Source: Amycolatopsis bullii
GTDB taxonomy: Bacteria; Actinomycetota; Actinomycetes; Mycobacteriales; Pseudonocardiaceae
Assembly: GCF_014654205.1 (NCBI RefSeq)
Contig: NZ_BNAW01000012.1
Coordinates: 104,567-168,566, forward strand
Direction: 5' to 3'
DNA length: 64,000 nt
Part shown: positions 8,728 through 17,869 of the stretch, piece after piece
Layout: each line of letters begins with the position of its first letter
Numbering within the stretch: position 1 is the stretch's first letter
Notes under the pieces: model-generated
Seen by the model: only the letters and a program-made list of their open reading frames with translations
Told to the model about the DNA's origin: nothing
Database searches by the model: none
Program-made: the position numbers and the translations under genes

Positions 8728-9273
8728 GTGGCCAGGGCGCCGAAGGTGCCGCCGGCCGAGCTTGCTCCTGAGGAGCGGTACAAGAAGGCCAAGGAGATCT
8801 GCTTCGATCTCCTGGCCGCTCGGCCGCGGACCCAGGAAGAGCTGCGGCAGGCGTTGCACCGCAAGGGGTTCGACGAACAGACCTGCGAGACCCTGCTCGG
8901 CAAACTCGACCGGGCAGGGCTGGTCAACGACGCGGAGTTCGCGGAACTGTGGGTGAAATCCCGGCACGCGAACCAAGGCCTGTCCCGCACCGCGCTGGTG
9001 GCCGAGCTGCGACGCAAAGGCGTCGACGGCGAGGTCGCCGCGCAGGCGGCCGGCGAAGTCGACCGCGAATCCGAGGAACAGATGGCCAGGGAACTGGTCC
9101 GCAAACGCCTCGGCTCGCTCGGCAACGTCGACGAACAGACCGCCCTCCGGCGGCTGCTCGGCTTCCTCGCGCGCAAGGGCTACCCGCAAGGGCTGGCCTA
9201 CACCGTGATCAGGGAGGAACTCCGCGAGTACGGCGCGGAGTCCACCCTGCTCGACGACGCGGTCATCGACTGA
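8728..9273 (+). CDS. recX: Regulatory protein RecX
   Basis: 181-residue RecX, which binds the RecA filament groove and inhibits recombinase and coprotease activity. The three-helix repeats are visible: AKEICFDLLAARPRTQEELRQAL, GLSRTALVAELRRKGV and the C-terminal AYTVIREELREYG. Start GTG 8728 is chosen because GAGGAG (8714-8719) stands 8 bp before it; an in-frame GTG at 8719 would sit on that site. Unlike many genomes, recX does not overlap recA but is separated by 463 bp of repeat DNA, so its level relative to RecA may be tuned by the hairpins there. Confidence 0.95.
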   Translation: MARAPKVPPAELAPEERYKKAKEICFDLLAARPRTQEELRQALHRKGFDEQTCETLLGKLDRAGLVNDAEFAELWVKSRHANQGLSRTALVAELRRKGVDGEVAAQAAGEVDRESEEQMARELVRKRLGSLGNVDEQTALRRLLGFLARKGYPQGLAYTVIREELREYGAESTLLDDAVID

Positions 9274-9442
9274 CCGGCACCGGACGCGGGCCGGGGGCCA
9301 GGGTGAGGTGCGCCAGCCTGCGGGCGGGGTCGGGGGCGGGAGCGAAGTCCGCCGGTTGGTGGCGGCCCTCGCTCACCTGTTGCCGGGTGCGGGGTTCGGT
9401 CGGCGAGCCGGGACTCGTGCCAGGGCGGCTGGCAGCCGGTAC

Positions 9443-9475
9443 CCGGCGGTCCGAGCGGTGCTTGCGGACCGCCGG
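9443..9475. terminator. Bidirectional terminator-like hairpin between recX and eda
   Basis: Perfect 10-bp stem CCGGCGGTCC/GGACCGCCGG with a 13-nt loop, in the 208-bp gap between the convergent recX and eda genes. No U-run, as usual in actinomycetes. Confidence 0.65.
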
Positions 9476-9481
9476 CAACAA

Positions 9482-10087
9482 CTACAGGCCGGCAGCCTCC
9501 GCGGCCAGCTTCTCGATCGTGGCCGGGTCGAGCGAGGCCGTCAGCCACGAGCCGCCGATGCAGCCGACGTTCGGCAGCGCCAGGTAGGACGGCGCCGAAG
9601 CCACGGTGATCCCGCCGGTGGGGCAGAAGCGCAACGACGGCAACGGACCCGCGATCGACTTCAGGTACGCGACGCCGCCGGAGGCCTCCGCCGGGAAGAA
9701 CTTCAGCGCCGTGAGCCCGCGCTCGGCCAGCCGCATCGCCTCGGACACCGTGCTCGCGCCGGGCAGGAACGGCAGCCCGGTCTCGAAGCACGCGTCGACG
9801 ACGGCGTCCGTGCAGCCGGGCGTCACGAGGAACTTCGCGCCCGCGTCGGCCGCCTGCTTCGCCTGGTCCGGCGAGACGACGGTGCCGGCGCCGATGACGA
9901 TGTCCGGCACCTCCGCGGCGACGCGCTCGATCGCCGACAACGCGGCCGGCGTGCGCAGGGTCAGCTCGATGACCCCGATCCCGCCGGCGAGCAGGGCCCG
10001 GGCCGTGGGCACCGCGTCGTCGGCGTCGTCGATCACCACGACGGGCATCACGGGGGACAGCTCGAGCAGGTCCTGACCGGTGGTCAC
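9482..10087 (-). CDS. eda: KDPG aldolase (Entner-Doudoroff)
   Basis: 201-residue class I aldolase that splits 2-keto-3-deoxy-6-phosphogluconate into pyruvate and glyceraldehyde 3-phosphate. Visible: IELTLRT (Glu41, Arg45), GAGTV, FLVTPG, PFLPG and the Schiff-base lysine Lys129 in LKFFPAE; GGI phosphate loop in CPTGGI. GTG start at 10087 overlaps the edd stop as GTGA, so the two enzymes of the pathway are translated together. Length and motifs are typical; some family members also act on 4-hydroxy-2-oxoglutarate. Confidence 0.95.
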   Translation of the reverse strand: MTTGQDLLELSPVMPVVVIDDADDAVPTARALLAGGIGVIELTLRTPAALSAIERVAAEVPDIVIGAGTVVSPDQAKQAADAGAKFLVTPGCTDAVVDACFETGLPFLPGASTVSEAMRLAERGLTALKFFPAEASGGVAYLKSIAGPLPSLRFCPTGGITVASAPSYLALPNVGCIGGSWLTASLDPATIEKLAAEAAGL

Positions 10088-11967
10088 TGACCAACCTCCT
10101 GGGTTGTGAAAGCGGGCGTTCCGAAGTGCTCCGGCGTCAGCCCGCCGAACACCGATGCGCCCTGGTCAGCTGGGCCGACGGCACGGCGCAACGCGGCGAA
10201 CAGCTCTCGGCCGGTGCCGGTCCAGGATGCTTCGGACGGCGGGGTGTCCACAAGTTCACGCCGGGCGAGTTCTTCGTCACCGACCAGCACGTCGAGCGAA
10301 CCCGCGGAAGCGTCGAGCCGGATCACATCTCCGTCCGCGACGCGGGCGATCACGCCGCCCGCCGCGGCTTCCGGCGTCACCTGGATGGCGGCCGGGATCT
10401 TGCCCGACGCGCCCGACATGCGGCCGTCGGTGAGCAACGCCACGGCGTGCCCGCGGTCCATCAGCACACCCAGCGCGGGTGTCAGGCCGTGCAGCTCCGG
10501 CATGCCGTTGGCCTGCGGGCCCTGCTGCCGGATCACCACGACGACGTCCCGGTCCAGCTCGCCGGCCTCGAACGCGGCGGTGAAGTCCTCCTGGGTGGTG
10601 AACACCCGCGCCGGCGCCTGGACGACCCGGTGCTCGGGCGCCACCGCGGACACCTTCACCACCGCGCGGCCGAGGTTGCCCTCGACCATCCGCAGCCCAC
10701 CGTCCGCGGCGAACGGCCGCCACGCCGGGCGCAGGACGTCCTCGTCGAGGCTGCGGGTGGGGACGTCCCGCCAGACCAGCTCGCCGTCGGACAGGATCGG
10801 CTCGGCGCGGTAGCGGTGCAGGCCGAACCCGGCCACCGTGTGCACGTCCTCGTGCAGCAGCCCGGCGTCGAGCAGCGTGCCGACCAGGAACTGGATGCCG
10901 CCGGCGGCGTGGAAGTGGTTGATGTCGGCGCTGCCGTTGGGGTAGACCCGCGCCAGCAGCGGCACGACGGCCGAGAGGTCGGAGAAGTCGTCCCAGGTCA
11001 GCTGGATGCCCGCGGCCGCGGCGATCGCGACCAAGTGCATCGTGTGGTTGGTCGAGCCGCCGGTCGCGAGCAGCGCGATGACGCCGTTGACGAACGCCTT
11101 CTCGTCGAGGATCCGCGAGACCGGCGTGTACTCCTCTCCGCGCGAAATCGCCACGACCCGGCGCCCGGCTTCCTCGGTGAGCGCCTGGCGCAACGAAGAA
11201 CCCGGCTGGACGAAGCTGGCACCAGGCAGGTGCAGGCCCATCACCTCGACGACCATCTGGTTCGAGTTGGCGGTGCCGTAGAAGGTGCAGGTGCCGGCCG
11301 AGTGGTACGACGCCGCTTCGGCGTCGAGGAGGTCTTCGCGGGTCGCGCGCCCCTCGGCGTACAGCTGCCGGACGCGCGCCTTCTCCTTGTTCGGCAGCCC
11401 CGAGTTCATCGGGCCCGCGGGCACCAGCAGAGCAGGCAGGTGACCGAAGGACAGCGCACCGATCAGCAACCCGGGCACGATCTTGTCGCAGACGCCCAGC
11501 AGCAGCGCGGCGTCGAACATGTCGTGCGACAGCGCGATCGCCGTCGACATCGCGATGACTTCGCGGCTGAACAGCGACAGCTCCATGCCCGCGCGGCCCT
11601 GCGTGATGCCGTCGCACATCGCGGGCACGCCGCCGGCGAACTGGGCGACCCCGCCGGCCGAGCGCACGGACTTCTTCAGCCACGCCGGGTACTCCTGCAT
11701 CGGCTGGTGCGCCGAGAGCAGGTCGTTGTAGGACGACACGATCGCGACACCGGGAGCGCGCGCGGCCCGCAGCGCTTCCTTGTCGACGCCGTCCATCGCG
11801 GCGAAGCCGTGGGCGAGGTTGCTGCACGCGAGGCCGCGGCGGACCGGGCCGTCGGCGTGCGCGGCGGCCATGCGGTCGAGGTAGGCGGTGCGGGTCGCGG
11901 CACTGCGCGCGGCGATGCGGGCGGTGACTTCGGCGATGACGGGGTGCAACGATGGGGTCGGGCTCAT
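10084..11967 (-). CDS. edd: 6-phosphogluconate dehydratase
   Basis: 627-residue IlvD/Edd family Fe-S dehydratase converting 6-phosphogluconate to KDPG. Conserved cysteine motifs are [18 protein letters not shown] and [14 protein letters not shown], with the C-terminal [10 protein letters not shown] typical of the family. ATG at 11967 (MSPTPSLHP) follows GGAGCC; the frame stays open further upstream but without a ribosome site. The pair with eda shows a working Entner-Doudoroff branch from the oxidative pentose phosphate entry. The promoter region to the right holds a 23-bp inverted repeat (12071-12093) and faces the sdh operon. Confidence 0.95.
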   Translation of the reverse strand: MSPTPSLHPVIAEVTARIAARSAATRTAYLDRMAAAHADGPVRRGLACSNLAHGFAAMDGVDKEALRAARAPGVAIVSSYNDLLSAHQPMQEYPAWLKKSVRSAGGVAQFAGGVPAMCDGITQGRAGMELSLFSREVIAMSTAIALSHDMFDAALLLGVCDKIVPGLLIGALSFGHLPALLVPAGPMNSGLPNKEKARVRQLYAEGRATREDLLDAEAASYHSAGTCTFYGTANSNQMVVEVMGLHLPGASFVQPGSSLRQALTEEAGRRVVAISRGEEYTPVSRILDEKAFVNGVIALLATGGSTNHTMHLVAIAAAAGIQLTWDDFSDLSAVVPLLARVYPNGSADINHFHAAGGIQFLVGTLLDAGLLHEDVHTVAGFGLHRYRAEPILSDGELVWRDVPTRSLDEDVLRPAWRPFAADGGLRMVEGNLGRAVVKVSAVAPEHRVVQAPARVFTTQEDFTAAFEAGELDRDVVVVIRQQGPQANGMPELHGLTPALGVLMDRGHAVALLTDGRMSGASGKIPAAIQVTPEAAAGGVIARVADGDVIRLDASAGSLDVLVGDEELARRELVDTPPSEASWTGTGRELFAALRRAVGPADQGASVFGGLTPEHFGTPAFTTQEVGQ

Positions 11968-12030
11968 GTCCGGCTCCGGATCACTGGGGATGGGGTGGTC
12001 CGCGGGACGGCAGCGCTGACGCCTCAGGGT

Positions 12031-12046
12031 CGTGACACTGGCCACA
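12031..12046. promoter_or_regulatory. Weak CRP-like site near edd
   Basis: CGTGACACTGGCCACA fits TGTGA-N6-TCACA with two symmetric mismatches. It is 64 bp upstream of the edd start. Weaker than the site at 12125; listed because both lie in the same divergent region. Confidence 0.3.
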
Positions 12047-12070
12047 CTACCTCGGGAAAACGCCGGATCA

Positions 12071-12093
12071 AAATCGATTCAGAAGATCGATTT
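12071..12093. promoter_or_regulatory. Inverted repeat AAATCGAT-N7-ATCGATTT
   Basis: Perfect 8-bp arms in an AT-rich patch between divergent edd and the sdh operon, 104 bp from the edd start. A strong operator candidate for control of the Entner-Doudoroff genes; no matching regulator gene is adjacent. Confidence 0.5.
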
Positions 12094-12124
12094 GCGTGAC
12101 CCCGATCACCTCCGGAACCGTTAG

Positions 12125-12140
12125 TGTGCTAGTTGTCACA
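12125..12140. promoter_or_regulatory. CRP/GlxR-type site upstream of the sdh operon
   Basis: TGTGCTAGTTGTCACA matches TGTGA-N6-TCACA with one mismatch, 76 bp upstream of the first gene of the sdh operon. Succinate dehydrogenase genes are known CRP/GlxR targets in corynebacteria and mycobacteria, which supports the call. Confidence 0.6.
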
Positions 12141-12215
12141 CTGCACGACGCGTGGCAGTGCCTTCGAAGGTTGCCTTCGCCGGTTCCCTGCCAGCCCCAC
12201 CACACGGGAGGCATG

Positions 12216-12503
12216 ATGTCCACCTCCGAGATCGCCGAGCTGCGGCGAACCATCGGCCAGCTCCGGCAGTGCGTCGGCGCACTGCGCTCTCGCTACGGCG
12301 ACGCGTCGGCCGTGCGCCGGCTCGCCAACGACGTCGAGCGCCTCGACATCGACACCGCGGACCTCGACGGCGTGCCCCTCGCGGTGCCCGCGCAGGCGAA
12401 GGCCGCGGAGCGCGTCCCCGTCCCCGACACCCCCTACGACCCGGCGCTGTGGCACGGCGCCGATGACGAAGGCGTCGGCGGCTACAAGCGCGACCAGCGG
12501 TGA
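12216..12503 (+). CDS. Small conserved protein preceding sdh
   Basis: 95 residues with an N-terminal amphipathic helix (IAELRRTIGQLRQCVGALRSRYG) and an acidic proline-containing tail; no transmembrane segment. ATG 12216 is preferred to ATG 12213 because GGAGG (12207-12211) is 4 bp upstream. Its stop overlaps the GTG of the membrane anchor gene (GTGA), so it is translated with the succinate dehydrogenase operon and may be an assembly or stability factor (inference). Not recognised as any named family. Confidence 0.8.
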   Translation: MSTSEIAELRRTIGQLRQCVGALRSRYGDASAVRRLANDVERLDIDTADLDGVPLAVPAQAKAAERVPVPDTPYDPALWHGADDEGVGGYKRDQR

Positions 12504-13324
12504 GCGCTCCCGCTGACAACGGCGTCGGCACCGGCGTCCGGGCTCCCAAGCGGGCCCGGATCGCCGAGCGCACCCTCCGCACGGACCGGTGGTGGCTCCA
12601 GCCGCTGCTGACCGTGCTCGGACTGTCGGCGTTCATCGTCTACGCGACGGTCCGGTCGTTCGTGCGCACCGCCTACTGGGTGCCCGACTACCACTACCTG
12701 ACGCCGTTCTACTCGCCCTGCCTGTCCACTTCCTGCGTCGAAGGCTCGAGCCACTTCGGCCACTGGTTCGGCGACCTGCCCGGGTTCATCCCGCTCGGCT
12801 TCGTCGTGCTGCCGTTCCTGCTCGGGTTCCGGCTGACCTGCTACTACTACCGCAAGGCCTACTACCGGTCGGTGTGGTTCTCCCCGCCCGCCTGCGCCGT
12901 CGCGGAACCGCACGCCAAGTACACCGGCGAGACGCGGCTGCCGCTGATCATCCAGAACGTCCACCGCTACTTCTTCTACGTCGCGCTGATCGTCTCGCTG
13001 GTCAACACCTACGACGCGATCACGGCGTTCCACGGCAAGACCGGCGGCTTCGGCTTCGGGCTCGGCAACATCATCCTGCTGGGCAACGTGATCCTGCTCT
13101 GGGCCTACACGCTGTCGTGCCACTCGTGCCGGCACGTGACCGGCGGGCGGCTGAAGCACTTCTCCAAGCACCCGGTGCGCTACTGGATCTGGACGCAGGT
13201 CACGAAGCTCAACACCCGCCACATGACGCTGGCCTGGACGACGCTCGGCACGCTGGTGCTGACCGACTTCTACGTCATGCTCGTCGCCAGCGGCGCGATC
13301 TCGGACCTTCGGTTCGTGAACTAG
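12500..13324 (+). CDS. sdhC: Succinate dehydrogenase membrane anchor, Sdh1 type
   Basis: 274 residues with five hydrophobic helices (~31-53, 95-117, 153-173, 184-206, 242-265), the size and layout of the single-chain anchor of actinobacterial Sdh1 (as Rv0249c). Histidines in or near helices (HRYFF, CHSCRH, TRHM) could bind haem. It anchors SdhAB and passes electrons to menaquinone. GTG at 12500 overlaps the preceding stop. Cys-rich periplasmic loop (CLSTSCVEG) is a feature of this subtype. Confidence 0.88.
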   Translation: MSAPADNGVGTGVRAPKRARIAERTLRTDRWWLQPLLTVLGLSAFIVYATVRSFVRTAYWVPDYHYLTPFYSPCLSTSCVEGSSHFGHWFGDLPGFIPLGFVVLPFLLGFRLTCYYYRKAYYRSVWFSPPACAVAEPHAKYTGETRLPLIIQNVHRYFFYVALIVSLVNTYDAITAFHGKTGGFGFGLGNIILLGNVILLWAYTLSCHSCRHVTGGRLKHFSKHPVRYWIWTQVTKLNTRHMTLAWTTLGTLVLTDFYVMLVASGAISDLRFVN

Positions 13325-13370
13325 TTCTTCCCAACAACAGACGTCCCCAGTTCCGAGGTGGAATCTCTTC

Positions 13371-15287
13371 ATGACCGAGGTCGAACGGCACAGCTACGAC
13401 GTGGTGGTGATCGGTGCCGGTGGCGCCGGTCTGCGCGCCGTGATCGAAGCCCGCGAACGCGGCTTCCGCGTCGCGGTCGTGTGCAAGTCCCTGTTCGGCA
13501 AGGCGCACACGGTGATGGCCGAGGGCGGGTGCGCGGCCTCGATGGGCAACGCGAACTCGAACGACAACTGGCAGGTCCACTTCCGCGACACCATGCGCGG
13601 TGGGAAGTTCCTCAACAACTGGCGGATGGCCGAGCTGCACGCCAAGGAGGCGCCGGACCGCGTCTGGGAGCTCGAGACCTACGGCGCCCTGTTCGACCGC
13701 ACCGCCGACGGCCGGATCAGCCAGCGCAACTTCGGCGGGCACACCTACCCGCGGCTGGCGCACGTCGGTGACCGCACCGGGCTCGAGCTGATCCGCACGA
13801 TGCAGCAGAAAATCGTTTCGCTGCAGCAGGAGGACTTCGCCGAAACCGGGGACTACGAAGCGAAGATCAAGGTCTTCGCCGAGTGCACGGTCACCGAGCT
13901 GCTCACCACCGAAGGCCGCATCGCCGGCGCGTTCGGCTACTGGCGCGAGAGCGGCCGCTTCATCCTCTTCGAGGCACCCGCGGTCGTGCTCGCCACCGGC
14001 GGCATCGGCAAGTCGTTCAAGGTGACGTCGAACTCGTGGGAGTACACCGGTGACGGCCACGCGCTGGCCCTGCGGGCGGGCGCGAAGCTGATCAACATGG
14101 AGTTCGTCCAGTTCCACCCGACCGGGATGGTCTGGCCGCCGAGCGTCAAGGGCATCCTCGTCACCGAGGGCGTGCGCGGTGACGGCGGCGTGCTCAAGAA
14201 CTCCGACGGCAAGCGGTTCATGTTCGAGTACGTGCCCGACGTGTTCAAGGGCCAGTACGCGGAAAGCGAAGAGGAAGCCGACCGCTGGTACACCGACGCG
14301 GACAACAACCGGCGCACGCCGGACCTGCTGCCCCGCGACGAGGTGGCCCGCGCGATCAACTCCGAGGTCAAGGAGGGCCGCGGCTCCCCGCACGGCGGTG
14401 TCTTCCTCGACATCGCCAGCCGGCTGCCGTCCGAGGAGATCCGCAAGCGGCTGCCGTCGATGTACCACCAGTTCAAGGAGCTGGCGGACGTCGACATCAC
14501 CGCGGAGCCGATGGAGGTCGGCCCGACCTGCCACTACGTCATGGGCGGCATCGAGGTCGACCCGGACACGGCGGCGGCGAGCGTGCCCGGCCTGTTCGCG
14601 GCCGGCGAATGCTCCGGCGGCATGCACGGCTCGAACCGGCTCGGCGGCAACTCGCTGTCCGACCTGCTCGTGTTCGGCCGGCGGGCCGGGCTCGGCGCGG
14701 CCGAGTACGTGCTGGGCCTCGAGGGCAGGCCGGTGGTGCAGGAGTCCGATGTGGACGCCGCGGCGAAGATGGCGCTCGCACCGTTCGACCCGCCTTCCGG
14801 TGCGTCCGCGGAGAACCCGTACACCCTGCACACCGAGCTGCAGCAGTCGATGAACGACCTGGTCGGCATCATCCGCAAGGCGGGCGAGATCGAGCAGGCG
14901 CTGGTGAAGCTGGCGGAACTGCGGGAGCGGATCCTGCGCGTCACCGTCGAAGGGCACCGGCAGTTCAACCCCGGCTGGCACCTCGCGATCGACCTGCGCA
15001 ACATGCTGATGGTCAGCGAGTGCGTCGCCAAGGCGGCGCTGACGCGGACCGAAAGCCGCGGCGGGCACACACGCGACGACTTCCCGAGCATGGAAGCCGA
15101 CTGGCGCAACAAGCTCCTCGTGTGCTCGGCCTCCCAGGGTGACAACCCGGTGGTGCCGGACATCGAGGTCGAGGTCAAGGCGCAGGAGCCGCTGCGGCAG
15201 GACCTGCTGGAGCTGTTCGAGTTCGGCGAACTCGGGAAGTACTACACCGATGCGGAGCTCGAGACGCACCCCGGGAGCAAAGCATGA
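13371..15287 (+). CDS. sdhA: Succinate dehydrogenase flavoprotein subunit
   Basis: 638 residues. Rossmann FAD motif VVIGAGGAGLRAV (12-24), the covalent-flavin histidine His46 in KAHTVMAEGG, substrate-site GNANSNDN, and C-terminal CHYVMGGIEV and GSNRLGGNSL. Oxidises succinate to fumarate and passes electrons to SdhB. GAGGTGG lies upstream of ATG 13371. Stop overlaps sdhB start (ATGA). Similar to the Rv0248c-type flavoprotein of Sdh1 rather than the classical SdhA2; longer than the ~590-residue classical form. Confidence 0.97.
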   Translation: MTEVERHSYDVVVIGAGGAGLRAVIEARERGFRVAVVCKSLFGKAHTVMAEGGCAASMGNANSNDNWQVHFRDTMRGGKFLNNWRMAELHAKEAPDRVWELETYGALFDRTADGRISQRNFGGHTYPRLAHVGDRTGLELIRTMQQKIVSLQQEDFAETGDYEAKIKVFAECTVTELLTTEGRIAGAFGYWRESGRFILFEAPAVVLATGGIGKSFKVTSNSWEYTGDGHALALRAGAKLINMEFVQFHPTGMVWPPSVKGILVTEGVRGDGGVLKNSDGKRFMFEYVPDVFKGQYAESEEEADRWYTDADNNRRTPDLLPRDEVARAINSEVKEGRGSPHGGVFLDIASRLPSEEIRKRLPSMYHQFKELADVDITAEPMEVGPTCHYVMGGIEVDPDTAAASVPGLFAAGECSGGMHGSNRLGGNSLSDLLVFGRRAGLGAAEYVLGLEGRPVVQESDVDAAAKMALAPFDPPSGASAENPYTLHTELQQSMNDLVGIIRKAGEIEQALVKLAELRERILRVTVEGHRQFNPGWHLAIDLRNMLMVSECVAKAALTRTESRGGHTRDDFPSMEADWRNKLLVCSASQGDNPVVPDIEVEVKAQEPLRQDLLELFEFGELGKYYTDAELETHPGSKA

Positions 15288-16036
15288 GCTACAAGGCGAG
15301 TTTCCGGGTCTGGCGCGGCGACGCCGACGGCGGCGGGCTGCAGGACTTCACGGTGGAGGTGAACGAGGGCGAGGTCGTGCTCGACATCATCCACCGGCTG
15401 CAGGCGACGCAGGCCGCGGACCTCGCCGTCCGCTGGAACTGCAAAGCGGGCAAGTGCGGCTCGTGCTCGGCGGAGATCAACGGCCGCCCGCGCCTGCTGT
15501 GCATGACGCGGATGTCGACGTTCACCGAGGACGAGGTGATCACGGTGACGCCGATGCGGACGTTCCCGGTGATCCGCGACCTCGTCACCGACGTGTCGTT
15601 CAACTACACGAAGGCGCGCGAGATCCCGTCGTTCACCCCGCCGGCGGACCTGAAGCCGGGCGAGTACCGGATGCAGCAGGTCGACGTCGAGCGTTCGCAG
15701 GAGTTCCGCAAGTGCATCGAGTGCTTCCTTTGCCAGAACACCTGCCACGTGGTGCGTGACCACGAGGAGAACAAGGAAGCCTTCGCCGGGCCGCGGTACC
15801 TGATGCGCATCGCCGAGCTGGAGATGCACCCGCTGGACGTCGCGGACCGCCGTGACGCGGCGCAGGACGAGCACGGCCTCGGGTACTGCAACATCACGAA
15901 GTGCTGTTCGGAGGTGTGCCCCGAGGGGATCCACATCACCGACAACGCGCTGATCCCGATGAAGGAGCGCGTCGCGGACCGCAAGTACGACCCGATCGTG
16001 TGGCTGGGCAACAAGCTCTTCCGCCGGGACAAGTGA
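15284..16036 (+). CDS. sdhB: Succinate dehydrogenase iron-sulfur subunit
   Basis: 250 residues. [2Fe-2S] ligands Cys53, Cys58, Cys61 and Cys73; second cluster region CIECFLCQNTC (144-154) and CNITKCCSEVCPEG (202-212), giving the [4Fe-4S] and [3Fe-4S] centres. It carries electrons from SdhA to the membrane anchor. Starts inside the sdhA stop (ATGA). Ends 4 bp before a strong hairpin at 16040. Confidence 0.97.
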   Translation: MSYKASFRVWRGDADGGGLQDFTVEVNEGEVVLDIIHRLQATQAADLAVRWNCKAGKCGSCSAEINGRPRLLCMTRMSTFTEDEVITVTPMRTFPVIRDLVTDVSFNYTKAREIPSFTPPADLKPGEYRMQQVDVERSQEFRKCIECFLCQNTCHVVRDHEENKEAFAGPRYLMRIAELEMHPLDVADRRDAAQDEHGLGYCNITKCCSEVCPEGIHITDNALIPMKERVADRKYDPIVWLGNKLFRRDK

Positions 16037-16039
16037 GCC

Positions 16040-16063
16040 GTCCCCACCTGGCATGGTGGGGAC
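16040..16063 (+). terminator. Hairpin ending sdh operon and masking the next ribosome site
   Basis: GTCCCCACC/GGTGGGGAC, 9-bp perfect stem with a 6-nt loop, directly between sdhB and the GNAT start at 16064. The 3' arm contains GGTGGGG, the only Shine-Dalgarno-like stretch for the GNAT gene. Confidence 0.7.
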
Positions 16064-16588
16064 ATGGAGATCGCACAGCTGCCGCCGTCGGCTGACCACG
16101 CCGTGATCGAACGGGTCACGGCGCTGGTCAACCAGGTCTACGCCGAATCCGAGAAGGGGCTCTGGCTCGGGAGCACCGACCGGACGTCCGTCGCCGAGGT
16201 CGCCGGGTTCGTGGCGGCCGGGGAGATCGCCGTTGCCTTCGTCGAAGGCGATGTGGCCGGGTCGGTGCGGATCCAGCGGCTCGACGAGGCGACCGGGGAG
16301 TTCGGCATGCTCGCCGCCGACCCCGCGCGGCGGGGGACCGGTGTCGGGCGGGAGCTCGTGCGGTTCGCCGAGCGGGTGAGCCGGGACGCCGGGTGCCGGG
16401 AGATGCAGCTCGAGTTGCTCGTGCCGCGGGAGTGGACGCATCCGTCGAAGCAGTTCCTGGCCGAGTGGTACGGCCGGCTCGGCTACCGCGTGACGCACCG
16501 CGCCGATCTCGCCGAGGACTATCCGCACCTCGCGCCGTCGCTGGCCACGCCGTGCGATTTCCTCATCTACCGCAAGGACCTCGGGTGA
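16064..16588 (+). CDS. GNAT-family N-acetyltransferase
   Basis: 174 residues with a single GNAT fold: acceptor region, the acetyl-CoA loop ARRGTGVGRELVRFAE (R/Q-x-x-G-x-G) and a C-terminal SKQFLAEWYGRLGYR. Acetylates an amine of unknown identity in the cytoplasm. ATG 16064 begins immediately after the 3' arm of the hairpin at 16040, so initiation may depend on unfolding of that stem or on a promoter downstream of it. Stop overlaps the amidohydrolase GTG (GTGA), so the two enzymes work from one message. Confidence 0.85.
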   Translation: MEIAQLPPSADHAVIERVTALVNQVYAESEKGLWLGSTDRTSVAEVAGFVAAGEIAVAFVEGDVAGSVRIQRLDEATGEFGMLAADPARRGTGVGRELVRFAERVSRDAGCREMQLELLVPREWTHPSKQFLAEWYGRLGYRVTHRADLAEDYPHLAPSLATPCDFLIYRKDLG

Positions 16589-17700
16589 CGGTGCTGGGTG
16601 GGGCGCGCGTGTTCGATCCCGAAACCGGGGAGAGCACCCGCGCGGACGTGCGGCTGGACGGCTCCCGCATCGCCGAGGTCGGCCGGGGCCTGGACGGCCC
16701 GCGCGTCGACTGCTCCGGGGGCTTGCTGATCCCCGGGCTCATCGACTGCCACGTGCACGTGGCCTTCCCGCGGCCGGTGCCGTTGCCGCGCAGCGCCCGG
16801 ATCCTCGAGGCCGTGCCGGTGCTGCGGGGGCTGCTGGCGCGCGGGATCACCACCGTCCGGGACGCTTGGGGCGCCGACGCCGGGTTCAAGCACGCCCTTC
16901 GCGAAGGGTGGATCACCGGGCCGGACCTGCTGATCAGCCTGCGTCAACTGGGGCCGACCGGAGGGCTCGGCGACAGCTGGGAACCGCCCGCGGGCGCCGT
17001 CGACCACTACGGTGACCCGTCGCTGCCCGACCCGGTGTTCGACGGGCCGGACGCGGCGCGCGCGGCCGTCCGCCGGATGGTGCGGGCGGGCGCCGACTGG
17101 ATCAAGGTCGGCGCGAGCGGGGCGATGCGGGCGGTGCGCACGGGCACCGACGTCCGGCCGACCGACGACGAGCTCGCCGCACTGGTCGACGAGGCCCGCC
17201 GCTGCGGCCGGGACGTGCTGGCCCATGCGCACACCTCCGCGGCGGTCGTCTCGGCCGCCCGCGCCGGGGCGCGCAGCATCGAGCACGGCACCTTCCTCGA
17301 CGACTCCGCCGTCGAGGCCCTGGCCGGCGCCTGGTACGTGCCGACGCTCTCGCCGATCAGCGACAGCGAATTCGCCGAGACGCACCGCCGCTCGCTGCGG
17401 CTCGCGGTGGAAGCCGGGGTCCGTGTCGCCGCCGGGTCCGACCTCGCCCCGCGTCCCCATGTCGACTTGACGACCGAGCTGCGGCTGCTGGCCGGAGTCC
17501 TCGGCGAGGCGGCCGCCCTGAAGGCGGCCACCTCCGAGGCCGCCCGGCTGCTCCGGCTCGACGACGACCGCGGCCGGATCCAGCCGGGGTTGCGGGCCGA
17601 CCTGGTGCTGCTGGACGGCACGGACCTCGACGTGACCGACCTGCCCGGGCGGATCCGGGCGGTCTGGCGGGACGGGGAGCGAGTCAGCGCAGGGAGCTGA
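16585..17700 (+). CDS. Amidohydrolase (imidazolonepropionase/prolidase-like)
   Basis: 371-residue metal-dependent hydrolase of the amidohydrolase superfamily: metal pair His56/His58 in CHVHVAF, further ligands in DVLAHAHTS and SIEHGTF, the catalytic aspartate in AAGSDLAP, and a C-terminal beta-domain GLRADLVLLDG. Cleaves an amide, peptide or cyclic amide; the exact substrate cannot be read. GTG 16585 overlaps the GNAT stop. Its 3' end overlaps the convergent DUF397 gene by 17 bp. The pairing with an acetyltransferase could mean acylation/deacylation of one compound (inference). Confidence 0.85.
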   Translation: MTVLGGARVFDPETGESTRADVRLDGSRIAEVGRGLDGPRVDCSGGLLIPGLIDCHVHVAFPRPVPLPRSARILEAVPVLRGLLARGITTVRDAWGADAGFKHALREGWITGPDLLISLRQLGPTGGLGDSWEPPAGAVDHYGDPSLPDPVFDGPDAARAAVRRMVRAGADWIKVGASGAMRAVRTGTDVRPTDDELAALVDEARRCGRDVLAHAHTSAAVVSAARAGARSIEHGTFLDDSAVEALAGAWYVPTLSPISDSEFAETHRRSLRLAVEAGVRVAAGSDLAPRPHVDLTTELRLLAGVLGEAAALKAATSEAARLLRLDDDRGRIQPGLRADLVLLDGTDLDVTDLPGRIRAVWRDGERVSAGS

Positions 17701-17863
17701 GCAGGGCGCTCCACGCGGGGTGGGGGACGGTCAGGTGCCCGGCGGCGGGCGCCTTCGAGTCGCGGACCGCGGTGGCCTCGGAAGTCAGGGCCACCTCCAC
17801 GCAGGTCTGGTGTTCCTGGCCTTCACTGTGGCTGCTCTTGAACCAAGTTCGCTCTCGGGCCAC
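17684..17863 (-). CDS. DUF397 protein
   Basis: A 59-residue protein with the complete DUF397 pattern: TWFKSSHS, TCVEVA, VRDSKAP and a final W-x2-LL. GTG at 17863, 6 bp after the stop of the upstream XRE gene on the same strand. DUF397 proteins are small partners of XRE/DUF5753 regulators in actinomycetes and affect development and antibiotic production in Streptomyces. Reads into the end of the amidohydrolase gene (17-bp convergent overlap). Confidence 0.92.
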   Translation of the reverse strand: MARERTWFKSSHSEGQEHQTCVEVALTSEATAVRDSKAPAAGHLTVPHPAWSALLSSLR

Positions 17864-17869
17864 CCTCGA

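Noticed and set aside
9274..9481. A further copy of the recA-recX repeat in the recX-eda gap
   Set aside because: Shares only GC-rich words; the hairpin pattern and flanks do not match.
13275..15269. A 664-codon minus-strand frame opposite sdhA
   Set aside because: Antisense shadow of an unambiguous flavoprotein.
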